A DNA stretch of 43,803 nucleotides from Chitinophaga pinensis. Its GTDB lineage: Bacteria; Pseudomonadota; Gammaproteobacteria; Burkholderiales; SG8-41. Each line of letters starts with the position of its first letter. Within the stretch, counting starts at the first letter, position 1. The stretch covers positions 1 through 43,803 of the forward strand of contig CALQCM020000036.1 in NCBI GenBank assembly GCA_943329075.2, in the 5' to 3' direction. Below, one piece after another: positions 33,337-41,478 of this stretch. Position numbers and translations under genes: made by a program. The notes below the pieces were generated by a model. That model ran no database searches and was not told where the DNA came from. It worked only from the letters and a program-made list of their open reading frames with translations.

Positions 33337-33381
33337 TTCATTGTAGCGGATGCCGCCCGCTGCTTTCGCAGCTACAATGAA
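33337..33381. promoter_or_regulatory. Symmetric divergent promoter region TctC1/GGT2
   Basis: A perfect 11-base inverted repeat, TTCATTGTAGC (33337-33347) and GCTACAATGAA (33371-33381), places a TACAAT -10-like box facing outward on each side. One leads to TctC1 on the minus strand, the other to GGT2 on the plus strand. The -35 regions would overlap in the middle. A shared regulator could bind the dyad. Confidence 0.5.
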
Positions 33382-33419
33382 CCCTTCGCAACGAAACGAC
33401 GCACGTCGACAGGTGATTT

Positions 33420-35171
33420 ATGAAGACAGCAGATCCGGCAGCACTCCGTCACGCCCCGTCCAACCGCCCGACCATCATGGGCACGCGCCACGTCATCGCG
33501 GCCGGGCATTACCTTGCCGCGCACGCGGGCTTTGAAATTCTCGAGGCCGGCGGCAATGCGATCGACGCCGGTGTTGCTGCGGGCATTGCCGTCGGCGTGC
33601 TGCAGACCGATAAGGTGAATTTCGGCGGTGTCGCACCGATGATCATTTACATGGCGAAGACGCGCGCGATCCATTGCATCGACGGTCTCGGTGTGTGGCC
33701 GCAGGCCATCACGCCCGATTATTTCCAGAAGAATCATGGCGGCAAAATTCCGCCCGGCGTGTTGCGCAGCGTGGTGCCGGCAGCGCCGGATGCGTGGATC
33801 ACGGCGCTGGAACGTTTTGGCACGATGAGTTTTGCCGATGTCGCGTCGGCGGCCATCCGCTTCGCGCGCCACGGTTTCCCGATGTATCCGCTGATGTCGC
33901 AGTTCATTACCGAAAATCAATCGTCGTACGAGCGCTGGCCGTCGAACAAGAAAGTGTTTTTGCCGAAGGGCCGGCCGCCGCAACCGGGCGATCTCTTCAT
34001 CCAGACCGAACTCGCCGGCACGCTGCAGTACCTCGCCGACGTCGAGAAAGCGCACAAACGCCGTGGTCGGGGCGCGGCGCTGCGCGCGGCGCGCGACGCT
34101 TTCTACAAGGGCGATATCGCCGCCACCATCGTCAAGTTCCACCAGAAGAACGGCGGCTTCATGCGCATGGAGGACTTCGCCGACTACAGCATCAAATTCG
34201 AACCGACGGTGAAGGCGAATTTCATGGGCATCGACGTGCACGCCTGCGGCCCGTGGTCGCAGGGGCCGGTGCTGCCGATGGCGCTCAACATTCTGAAGGG
34301 CGTCGATCTGAAAGGCCTCGGCCACAACTCGCCGCAATACATCCATCTGATCACCGAGGCGTTGAAACTGGCCTTTGCCGACCGCCACCATTACTTTGGT
34401 GATCCGGATTTCATCAAGGTGCCGATCAAAGGGCTGATGTCGGAGAAATATGCGGCGCATCGTCGCACGCTGATCCGCAACAATGCGGCGTGGGCGGCAA
34501 TGCCGCCGCCCGGTGATCCGTCGACGCTGAAGGAACTGGCGCCGCGCTGGATTCCGCAGCCGCAGTCCGATGAAGCGCCGGGGCCCGGCGACACCACCTA
34601 TCTTTGCTGTGTCGATCGTCACGGCAACGCAATGTCGGCCACACCATCCGATGGCTCCAACAACTCGACCATCATTCCGGGTGTCGGCATACTGTGTTCG
34701 GGCCGCGGCACGCAATCGTGGTCCGACCCGACGCATCCGAGTTCGGTGGCGCCGGGCAAACGTCCGCGCCTGACGCCGTGCCCGGCGCTGGCGTTCAAGA
34801 ACGGCAAGGTGCACATGCCCTTCGGCACGCCCGGCGGCGACGTGCAGCCACAGGCCATGTTGCAGGTCTTCCTCAACGTCAATGTCTTTGGCATGGACGC
34901 ACAGACCGCGATCGAAGCACCGCGTGTGGCCAACTACAGCTACCCCGGTTCGTTCGAGCCGCACGAATATTTCCCCGGGCGTCTCTATCTTGAATCGCGC
35001 ATTCCGAAAAAAACCGGCGAAGCGCTGGCGAAGATCGGGCACAAGGTCTACTGGTGGGACGACTGGACCTGGCTGGCCGGCGCGCCGTGCACCATCGTCG
35101 TCGATCACAAGACCGGCGTGCGGCATGGCGGCGCCGATCCGCGCCGTCCCGCCTATGCGTTGGGATGGTAG
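33420..35171 (+). CDS. Gamma-glutamyltransferase family protein (copy 2)
   Basis: The 583-residue second family member is clearly diverged from copy 1. The N-terminal HVIAAGHYLAAHAGFEILEAGGNAIDA is family-typical. The predicted nucleophile is Thr392 in GPGDTTYLCCVDRHGNAMSA. The glycine-rich FGTPGGDVQPQAMLQVFLNV closes the active-site fold. No signal peptide is seen. AGGTGA lies five bases before the ATG. Its stop codon overlaps the start of the amidase gene, so it is coupled to a cell-wall amidase and a TctC receptor. Role in peptide or gamma-glutamyl compound scavenging is an inference. Confidence 0.88.
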   Translation: MKTADPAALRHAPSNRPTIMGTRHVIAAGHYLAAHAGFEILEAGGNAIDAGVAAGIAVGVLQTDKVNFGGVAPMIIYMAKTRAIHCIDGLGVWPQAITPDYFQKNHGGKIPPGVLRSVVPAAPDAWITALERFGTMSFADVASAAIRFARHGFPMYPLMSQFITENQSSYERWPSNKKVFLPKGRPPQPGDLFIQTELAGTLQYLADVEKAHKRRGRGAALRAARDAFYKGDIAATIVKFHQKNGGFMRMEDFADYSIKFEPTVKANFMGIDVHACGPWSQGPVLPMALNILKGVDLKGLGHNSPQYIHLITEALKLAFADRHHYFGDPDFIKVPIKGLMSEKYAAHRRTLIRNNAAWAAMPPPGDPSTLKELAPRWIPQPQSDEAPGPGDTTYLCCVDRHGNAMSATPSDGSNNSTIIPGVGILCSGRGTQSWSDPTHPSSVAPGKRPRLTPCPALAFKNGKVHMPFGTPGGDVQPQAMLQVFLNVNVFGMDAQTAIEAPRVANYSYPGSFEPHEYFPGRLYLESRIPKKTGEALAKIGHKVYWWDDWTWLAGAPCTIVVDHKTGVRHGGADPRRPAYALGW

Positions 35172-35863
35172 CGCGCGGTCTGGCCTTACTGGTCTTGGCG
35201 CTGCCGCTGGCGGCTACGGCCGCCGGCACCATTGCCATTGATGTCGGGCATTATCTTGGGGCGCCCGGCGTTACGAGTGCGCACGGCCGCCCGGAATTCG
35301 AATTCAACCGCGATCTCGCGCAGGATCTCGATACCGAACTGCAGGCGCGCGGGCGTGTGACGCAGTTGATCGGTGCTGATGGTTCGATGAACGTGCTGGC
35401 CGCGCGGCCGCGCGCCGCGGCGGGTGCCGCGTTGTTCGTCGCCGTGCATCATGACTCGATGCAGGAGCGTTTGCTCTCAACCTGGACCTACGAAGGGGTA
35501 GAGCGCCGTTACGGCGATCAATTCGAGGGCTTTTCGCTGTTCGTCTCGCGCGAGAACGCCGGCTGGAAGAAGGGCCTGGCCTGCGCGTCGCGGATCGGCG
35601 CCGCCTTGATCAAGGCGGGTTTCAAACCCTCGCTCTATCACGCCGATCCCAAAGTCGGTGAAAACCGCGCGTTTGCGGACAAGCGCAATGGCGTGCATTA
35701 TTTCGACCGGCTGGTGGTGTTGCGCAATGCGCGCATGCCGGCACTGTTGTTCGAGGCGGGTGTCATCGTCAACCGGGAAGAAGAAAAACGCATGGCCGAT
35801 CCGGCGGTGCGCAAACGGATCGCTGCTGCGGTGGCGAACGGGATAGAGGGGTGTTTGCCATGA
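35165..35863 (+). CDS. N-acetylmuramoyl-L-alanine amidase (Amidase_3)
   Basis: The 232-residue exported zinc amidase cleaves the bond between MurNAc and the stem peptide of peptidoglycan. The signal peptide ends at about residue 20 (LAATAAG). The expected zinc and catalytic residues are visible: His29 in AIDVGHYLG, a glutamate at 44-46, His95/His96 in FVAVHHDS and Glu197 in LLFEAGVIVN. It lacks AMIN or other wall-binding domains, so it is a minimal catalytic form. It overlaps the GGT2 gene by seven bases and the TctC2 gene by four, forming a tight three-gene unit. Confidence 0.9.
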   Translation: MVARGLALLVLALPLAATAAGTIAIDVGHYLGAPGVTSAHGRPEFEFNRDLAQDLDTELQARGRVTQLIGADGSMNVLAARPRAAAGAALFVAVHHDSMQERLLSTWTYEGVERRYGDQFEGFSLFVSRENAGWKKGLACASRIGAALIKAGFKPSLYHADPKVGENRAFADKRNGVHYFDRLVVLRNARMPALLFEAGVIVNREEEKRMADPAVRKRIAAAVANGIEGCLP

Positions 35864-36885
35864 AGAAAATTGTCGTTCTAACGCCTTCCATTGCGCACGC
35901 TGTGCGCGGGGGAGGATCGGGGTGGGGGCGCAAAGGCGTTCTTTTCGGTGCGGCAATGTTGTTGTTTCCATTGCTTGCAGCCGCGCAAACCTACCCGACC
36001 AAGACCGTGCGCTTCATCGTGCCCTACACACCGGGTGGTGCTGCCGACATTCTCGCGCGCGCGGTCGGCGCTAAACTGGGCGAGGCCTGGGGGCAGTCGG
36101 TGGTGGTGGAGAACCGTGCCGGCGCCGGCACCAACCTCGGCAGCGAGATTGCGGCGAAGTCTCCCAACGACGGTTACGTGCTGTTCATGCCGACGATCGC
36201 CAACGCCATCAACGCCACGCTGTATCCGAAACTGAATTACGACCCGGTGAAAGATTTTTCGTATGTGACGAACATCGCCAAGGTGCCGGGCATCGTGGTG
36301 GTGCATCCGAGCGTGCCGGCAAAAAACATCAAGGACCTGATCGCGCTGGCCAAAGCGCATCCCGGTGAGTTGCGTCATGGCTCAACCGGCAGTGGCAGCC
36401 CGCATCATCTGGCCGCCGAACTGTTCAAGACGATGGCCGGCGTGAAGATGATCCACATCCCGTACAAAGGCGCGTCGCCGGCGCTGGTCGATGTGGTGGC
36501 CGGGCACATCGAAGTCTATTTCGGCGCGATGGTATCGGTGATTCCGCATGTGAAGAACGGCCGCCTGCGTGCACTCGGTGTCACCAGCATGAAACGCACC
36601 GCTGCGGCTCCCGAGATCCCGACGCTCGACGAGCAGGGCCTGAAGGGTTTTGAGACCGGTTCGTGGTTTGGTGTCGCGCTGCCGGCCGGCGCGCCGCGCG
36701 AGATCGTCACCAAGCTGCATGCCGAGGTGGTGCGCATCATCAAACTGCCCGAGGTCACCGAACGCATCGCCTCGGAGGGCGCGGATTTCGTCGGCAACAC
36801 GCCGGAGGAATACACGGCGTTCGTCAAGGACGAGATCGCCAAATGGGGCAAGGTGGTGAAGATGTCCGGGGCGAAAGTGGATTGA
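35860..36885 (+). CDS. TctC/Bug-family periplasmic receptor (copy 2)
   Basis: The 341-residue Bug-type receptor starts at an ATGA overlap with the amidase gene. Typical mature start AQTYPTKTVRFIVPYTPGGAADILARAV, then VENRAGAGTNLGSE, HIPYKGASPALVDVVAGH and WFGVALPAGAPREIV. The signal peptide is unusually long because a glycine- and arginine-rich segment (residues about 10-26, AHAVRGGGSGWGRKG) encoded by GC-rich repeat-like DNA precedes the hydrophobic core. Cleavage is likely after LLAAAQ. Ligand is unknown; coupling to amidase and GGT suggests a cell-wall or gamma-glutamyl product. Confidence 0.88.
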   Translation: MKKIVVLTPSIAHAVRGGGSGWGRKGVLFGAAMLLFPLLAAAQTYPTKTVRFIVPYTPGGAADILARAVGAKLGEAWGQSVVVENRAGAGTNLGSEIAAKSPNDGYVLFMPTIANAINATLYPKLNYDPVKDFSYVTNIAKVPGIVVVHPSVPAKNIKDLIALAKAHPGELRHGSTGSGSPHHLAAELFKTMAGVKMIHIPYKGASPALVDVVAGHIEVYFGAMVSVIPHVKNGRLRALGVTSMKRTAAAPEIPTLDEQGLKGFETGSWFGVALPAGAPREIVTKLHAEVVRIIKLPEVTERIASEGADFVGNTPEEYTAFVKDEIAKWGKVVKMSGAKVD

Positions 36886-36910
36886 GCAGCAGGCTTGAAA
36901 AATTACATTG

Positions 36911-36926
36911 AGGATTTAGGATTGAG
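36911..36926. repeat. Two further 7-base AGGATT units
   Basis: AGGATTT (36911-36917) and AGGATTG (36918-36924) then AG, the same unit as in the osmC leader array at 30.3 kb. It lies next to a 77-base palindromic element in the gap between TctC2 and TctC3. Confidence 0.7.
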
Positions 36927-36932
36927 CGGAAG

Positions 36933-37009
36933 TTGTGGCGCAGGCGACCCGCCTGCGCGCGGATCATATTTGCGCGGTGCTTCTCGCAGGCGAGGCGCCT
37001 GCGCCACGA
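36933..37009. repeat. 77-base paired-palindrome element, copy A
   Basis: Begins TTGTGGCGCAGGCGA and ends GGCGCCTGCGCCACGA, with an inner palindrome at each end (GCAGGCG...CGCCTGC) and CTTCTCGCAGGCGAGGCGCC near the right end. The copy at 38010-38086 has the same length and ends. Together they flank TctC3. The layout is BIME-like. It lies in the leader of TctC3. Confidence 0.8.
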
Positions 37010-37026
37010 AATTCAAGAACGGCCCA

Positions 37027-37992
37027 ATGAAAATGCACGCTATCGCGTTCCTTGCTGTCATCGCAGTTTCATTGACTGCAAACATATCGGCGCAACCGTA
37101 CCCAACCAAACCGGTGCGCCTCGTCGTCGGTTTTCCGCCGGGCGGCGCGGCCGACATTCTCGCGCGCGTTGCCGCGCAGCAACTGTCGCTGGCACTGAAG
37201 GAACAGGTCGTGGTCGACAACCGCGGTGGCGCCGGTGGACTGGTTGCCACTGAAATCGCGGCGCGCGCGGCAGCCGACGGCTACACGCTGCTGTTCACGT
37301 CGATCCCGCATGTGATCAATCCGCATCTTTACCGCAAGGTGAGTTACGACGCGGTCAAAGACTTCGATGCGGCGATCCAGTTCGTTGCCGTGCCTCTGCT
37401 GCTGGCATCGAGCACCGGTTTTGCGCCGCGCACGGTGCCCGAACTGCTGGCCTATGCGAAGTCGCATCCGGGTCAGATCAACTACGCCTCGGCGGGGTCA
37501 GGTTCGTCGAGCCACCTCGCGATGGAACTGTTCCGTTCGATGGCGAAGATCGAGATCAACCACATCCCGTACAAAGGCACCGGCCCGCTCATCACCGACC
37601 TCATCGCCGGGCAGGTCAGCGTGACGATTGCCAGCGCGGTGCCGCTGATCCCGCAGGTGCGCGCCGGCAAATTGCGCGGTCTTGCTGTGACCGGCAACAA
37701 ACGCGCCGGCGCCCTGCCCGAATTGCCGACCATCGCCGAGGCCGGCGTGCCCGGCTACGAAGTCATCAACTGGTTCGGCGTGGTGGCGCCGGCCGGTACG
37801 CCGCAAGCCATCACTGCGCGCATCAATGCCGAGCTCAACAAGGCGCTGGCAACACGCGCCTTGATCGACAGTCTGCATGCGCAGGGCGCCGATCCGGCCG
37901 GCGGCAGCGCCGTCGAATTCGCAGCGATGATCCGCCGCGATCTGTCGAAATGGGAGCGTGTCGTGCGCGAGTCGGGCGCACGGGTCGACTGA
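37027..37992 (+). CDS. TctC/Bug-family periplasmic receptor (copy 3)
   Basis: The 321-residue Bug receptor has a clean signal peptide (AIAFLAVIAVSLTANISAQ) and mature start PYPTKPVRLVVGFPPGGAAD. Family motifs are VDNRGGAGGLVATEIAARAA, HIPYKGTGPLITDLIAGQ and NWFGVVAPAGTPQAI. ATG 37027 is used; the frame upstream runs through the 77-base repeat and is rejected. It resembles TctC2 more than TctC1, suggesting a local duplication. Flanking 77-base elements at both ends isolate it from neighbours, so it may be transcribed alone. Confidence 0.9.
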   Translation: MKMHAIAFLAVIAVSLTANISAQPYPTKPVRLVVGFPPGGAADILARVAAQQLSLALKEQVVVDNRGGAGGLVATEIAARAAADGYTLLFTSIPHVINPHLYRKVSYDAVKDFDAAIQFVAVPLLLASSTGFAPRTVPELLAYAKSHPGQINYASAGSGSSSHLAMELFRSMAKIEINHIPYKGTGPLITDLIAGQVSVTIASAVPLIPQVRAGKLRGLAVTGNKRAGALPELPTIAEAGVPGYEVINWFGVVAPAGTPQAITARINAELNKALATRALIDSLHAQGADPAGGSAVEFAAMIRRDLSKWERVVRESGARVD

Positions 37993-38009
37993 ATCAGGCG
38001 GCCCGAATT

Positions 38010-38086
38010 TTGTAGCGCAGGCGAGGCGCCTGCACTTGCTGCAAACATGCACGGCGCTTCTCGCAGGCGAGGCGCCTGCGCTACAA
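38010..38086. repeat. 77-base paired-palindrome element, copy B
   Basis: Begins TTGTAGCGCAGGCGAGGCGC and ends GGCGCCTGCGCTACAA. Same length and end palindromes as copy A at 36933-37009; the middle differs (ACTTGCTGCAAACATGCACG). Perfect outer inverted ends TTGTAGCGCAGGCG/CGCCTGCGCTACAA suggest a small mobile or mobilised element. Confidence 0.8.
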
Positions 38087-38115
38087 CGACTGAATATTCC
38101 CGCTGCGGTCAGTCT

Positions 38116-38234
38116 GTAGGGTGGGTTAGGCGCAACGCGCCGTAACCCACCGTTTTCGGCGATGCTCGTCCGGCATGGGCATCGCGGCGCTAAACGACCA
38201 TACGGCGCAATGCGCTGCGCTTATTGCGCCCTAC
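38116..38234. repeat. GTAGGGTGGGTTA-type dispersed element
   Basis: Starts GTAGGGTGGGTTAGGCGCAA, forms an inner palindrome with GTAACCCACC, and ends GCGCCCTAC, with short inverted ends GTAGGG/CCCTAC. This is a common dispersed element in proteobacteria. The right end supplies the stop codon of the minus-strand hydrolase gene (complement of 38231-38233). Confidence 0.75.
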
Positions 38235-39397
38235 TGGATTTTGCCGCTGCGGTCGGCTGAGTAATAACCCTCACGTTTGCCGTTGACAGTGCCCTTGAGC
38301 AGCCATTCCGTCGACGCCGCATGCACGACCTTGCGCTGACGTTCGTATTGCAGATAGTGCGAGCCGCAGGCGATCTTCAGAAACGCCTTGTGTTTCACCG
38401 TCAATGCCTTCCATGCATCGTGGCGCTTTTCGAAGTTGTCGAATTCGCCGAGCAGGATCAGCACCGGCGCCTTGATCTGCGGCACGATTTTGCGCCAGCC
38501 GTAATTCATGCGGTTGGGCGCGCGCATGACGCCGCCCGGTATCCAGTCAGCGCCGGCACCTTCGACTTTCATCAGTTCGCGCCACATCACGTCGCCGATC
38601 GCCGGGTCGTCGATCTGGTCGTTGCATTTGACGTCGGCGTGCCAGCGCTCTTTTTCCAGCCGTTCGCGGGTCTGCAAGAGTGTCGGCGCGCCGGCTTCCG
38701 GAAATGCGGCCGGCGCGTCGTCGTTTTCAAAAAACGGCGCGGGGGCGAGATAAACAATTCTGTCGACCATTTCCGGATGTTTGGCGGCGAAGCCGCCGAT
38801 GCGCGGCGTGCCGGTCGACCAACCGACCATGCTGACTTTTTTGACACCCCTGAGCGCGGTGATGTGTTTGACCACCGCCTCGACCTCGTCCCACTCGGTC
38901 TGGCTGGACACGAGTTTGAACGGGTAACGCGGCGCGCAGGGGGCTTTCAACACATGCGGAATCAGAATCTGCTGCTGCTTGGGGTCGACGTTGCAGGGGT
39001 CGTCCATATAGGGCTTGGGCGAATAACCGTAGGCGGTGTGCGTCATGGCGAAGACGTCGAAGCCGGCGCGCGCCAGATACTCCATCCACGAAAAATCCTT
39101 GTATTCGAGATCATAGGCAACGGTTGCCGGTGAAAAACCGCCGTGTACAAAAAGCACGACTTTTGCCGGTTTGCCCCTGGCGATGCCGCGCTGCACGCTG
39201 TCGAGCACGCGCTCGCGCAGATGCAGTCCAACCGGCTGGCCGGCGTTGGCCGGCACGGTGGAGTTGTGCGTGACGAAACTGTTGAGCGACAGCACCGGGT
39301 CGGCAGCCAGCAGCGGGCCGGCGCCCAGGCCGGCACAGAGTACGGCAAAGCAAAACGCGAAGCGGCGCATCAGGGCGCGGTGGTTGACTGGCTGCAT
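38231..39397 (-). CDS. Exported alpha/beta hydrolase
   Basis: The 388-residue protein has a signal peptide (FAFCFAVLCAGLGAGPLLAA) and an alpha/beta hydrolase domain. The oxyanion strand is VVLFVHGGFSP near 80-90, the nucleophile elbow GWSTG puts Ser194 at the centre, an acid is likely in LLGEFDNF, and the histidine is in ACGSHYLQYE. It is probably a periplasmic esterase or lipase-like enzyme; the substrate is unknown. GGGGAG lies nine bases before ATG 39397, so this start is preferred to a GTG 21 bases upstream. Its stop codon lies in the end of a dispersed repeat. Confidence 0.85.
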   Translation of the reverse strand: MQPVNHRALMRRFAFCFAVLCAGLGAGPLLAADPVLSLNSFVTHNSTVPANAGQPVGLHLRERVLDSVQRGIARGKPAKVVLFVHGGFSPATVAYDLEYKDFSWMEYLARAGFDVFAMTHTAYGYSPKPYMDDPCNVDPKQQQILIPHVLKAPCAPRYPFKLVSSQTEWDEVEAVVKHITALRGVKKVSMVGWSTGTPRIGGFAAKHPEMVDRIVYLAPAPFFENDDAPAAFPEAGAPTLLQTRERLEKERWHADVKCNDQIDDPAIGDVMWRELMKVEGAGADWIPGGVMRAPNRMNYGWRKIVPQIKAPVLILLGEFDNFEKRHDAWKALTVKHKAFLKIACGSHYLQYERQRKVVHAASTEWLLKGTVNGKREGYYSADRSGKIQ

Positions 39398-39539
39398 GTT
39401 AAAATTCTCCCCGTTCACTTCAAGCGGTTTAAAAACGTGCTGTCGCGGAATTTTCCGCCGTCGCCGCTTCTTCTGTTTTTTTATTTTTCCGCGGTCGTTG
39501 CCGAATGCTAGGGTGCCGACTGCATCAACTCAATCTGCA

Positions 39540-40607
39540 ATGAGCTCAAACTCCGAACACGTTCTGCCCGATCCGCGCCGTTATGGCGACGGCACACATG
39601 CCTGGCTCACGCTGTCCGCCGCGGATTTGCGCAAGGCGGTGCGCGAGTCCTGCGAAGAAGGTCGCGATGGTGAAATTGCCGCTGCTTTGAACGCGGCGCC
39701 GTCGCCCGCCGCCTACGCGCAGTTGTGGCACGCGGTGTGCGAGGTTGCCCATCACGCCGGCATTGATGCGGGTAGTGAAACGCTGGTGGCGCGCGTGTTT
39801 GCGTTACCGCTGATTATCGTTGCCGGCAGCCGCAAGCCGCTGCAACTGGCGGGCGCCTTGCCGGACATTGGCGCAGTGACCGATCTGTTTCTGCAGAAGG
39901 GCGTGCTCGGCAAGACGCAGAATTTCGGTATTGGCAATGCATTGTGCGCGCTTGAAACCATTGACGCCGTGAAGCCGACGGAAGTGTATGCGTGGACGCG
40001 CGCCGGTGGCGCCGCGCGCCGCGAACTGCCGCCGACGCCGGTGACGATGGACAAACCCGGTGAGCAGGTGCATCTGCGCTTTCTGGTCGGCGCCGGCATC
40101 GCACCCGCGAACGAACCGGCATTGACGGAAACCGCCTCCAATATCGGCGCGTGGGGCATGCCGCTGATGCGTCTCTTGACCACGCAGCTGGCGCAGGCGG
40201 GGGCTGAAATCCTGCCGATGGCGCGGCCGCCGGCCGACCTGTTGCGTGCCGCGCACGCCGGCCGCACGGCGCAACTGGAAACGGCGTGCAATCTGTTTGC
40301 CAGCAACGCGGTGCGGCGTTTTCGCAGCGCGAGCGGCGATCCGGTGGCGATCATCAGCGCGCACGACAATGGCGAGCTGCGCCTGACCTTGAGCCAGCCT
40401 TTCGACGATCAAATGGTCGAGGGCTTTCGCTGGCCGCTGCATCCGCTTGACGATATCGCGGCGATCACGGCATCGATGACCGAACTGCTGGACCAATGTC
40501 GTGTCGGCCGTATTGAGGTTGCTGCCCGCGTGTTGCCGGATTGCAAGGCGGCGGGCATCGCGTGGTTTCCCACAGTCCAGGAGTGGCCGCAGCTTGGCGG
40601 ACATTGA
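39540..40607 (+). CDS. Conserved-looking protein of unknown function
   Basis: The 355-residue, mostly helical soluble protein has no signal peptide or transmembrane helix. It begins MSSNSEHVLPDPRRYGDGTH. Visible segments include VFALPLIIVAGSRKPLQLAG, TQNFGIGNALCALETI and a C-terminal IAAITASMTELLDQCRVGRI. It does not match a family I recognise. The frame is open 369 bases further upstream, but that part is antisense to the hydrolase signal region and is rejected. It is divergent from the hydrolase gene and followed at 100 bases by an exported protein gene. Confidence 0.75.
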   Translation: MSSNSEHVLPDPRRYGDGTHAWLTLSAADLRKAVRESCEEGRDGEIAAALNAAPSPAAYAQLWHAVCEVAHHAGIDAGSETLVARVFALPLIIVAGSRKPLQLAGALPDIGAVTDLFLQKGVLGKTQNFGIGNALCALETIDAVKPTEVYAWTRAGGAARRELPPTPVTMDKPGEQVHLRFLVGAGIAPANEPALTETASNIGAWGMPLMRLLTTQLAQAGAEILPMARPPADLLRAAHAGRTAQLETACNLFASNAVRRFRSASGDPVAIISAHDNGELRLTLSQPFDDQMVEGFRWPLHPLDDIAAITASMTELLDQCRVGRIEVAARVLPDCKAAGIAWFPTVQEWPQLGGH

Positions 40608-40706
40608 TTCTGCTTGTTCGCCGCTGGCCGTCACGCAATTGTCATCTTTTGCTTTTCGTTCGGGCGTAAAATCCGGATCGCCCGCAACCGTATTCCACCC
40701 GTGATC

Positions 40707-41435
40707 ATGCCGCGCACTTTAAGAAAAAGAATGTTGGTCGGTGTGGCCCTGGTGGTCGCAACCTGTATTCCATGCAGTCACGCCCGCGCTGCGCGGCCGA
40801 TGGTCGTTGATGATGCGCGTGTTATTGATGCCGGTTCCTGTCAGTTGGAAACGTGGCGTCGAAATAACCGCGATAGCAAGGAAACCTGGGCGCTTCCCGG
40901 CTGCAATCCAACCGGGAATCTTGAACTCACGCTCGGCAGCGCCGAACTGCCGGTCGACGATCTCGGGCTCCGCAGCACCACGCGTACCGTGCAGATGCAG
41001 GGCAAGACGCTATTCAGGAACCTTGAAACCAACAGCTATTCCTACGGTCTGGCCGCCGGCGGCGTGGTGCGCTCGCGCGGCGCTGCCGATCAGGTGCCGA
41101 ATTACTACGCTTATCTGCCCTTGACCCGTTCGCTTCTCGACGACCGTTGGTTTGTCCACGCCAATCTCGGTGTGCAGCGCGCCGGTGCGAACCCGCAGAA
41201 TGGCATGACCTACGGCATCGGCACCGAGTACGAAATCATTCCGCGCGTTTTCGCCATGGTTGAGACCTACGGCGACAACCATCAGCGCAATTCGTACCAG
41301 GGCGGTGTGCGTGCATGGATCGTGCCCAACCGCGTGCAAATCGACGCGACGGTCGGTACCATCGCCGGCGATTACGGCGGCAGTCGCTGGTTCTCCATCG
41401 GGTTGCGTCTGCTGTCGCCGTCGTTTCTGAAATAG
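40707..41435 (+). CDS. Exported protein, possible outer-membrane beta-barrel
   Basis: The 242-residue protein has a basic N-terminus and signal peptide (MLVGVALVVATCIPCSHARA). The mature part is rich in alternating aromatic and polar residues: GNLELTLGSAELPVDD, NSYSYGLAAGGVVRSRG, DDRWFVHANLGVQRAG, and the last strand WFSIGLRLLSPSFLK. It ends in a hydrophobic strand with Lys, not Phe, last. This looks like a small beta-barrel or transporter-like outer-membrane protein, but no family is recognised. Start ATG 40707 was chosen because it gives the signal peptide. Confidence 0.7.
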   Translation: MPRTLRKRMLVGVALVVATCIPCSHARAARPMVVDDARVIDAGSCQLETWRRNNRDSKETWALPGCNPTGNLELTLGSAELPVDDLGLRSTTRTVQMQGKTLFRNLETNSYSYGLAAGGVVRSRGAADQVPNYYAYLPLTRSLLDDRWFVHANLGVQRAGANPQNGMTYGIGTEYEIIPRVFAMVETYGDNHQRNSYQGGVRAWIVPNRVQIDATVGTIAGDYGGSRWFSIGLRLLSPSFLK

Positions 41436-41478
41436 CGGCGATTGGTGGTAACGTCGGCGTCTTGCCATTGAAGATGCC

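Noticed and set aside
33372..35126. 584-codon minus-strand ORF opposite GGT2
   Set aside because: Antisense shadow with Arg/His-rich composition.
40620..40706. TTGTCA and TAAAAT as a promoter for the beta-barrel gene
   Set aside because: The spacer is about 22 bases, too long for a standard promoter.
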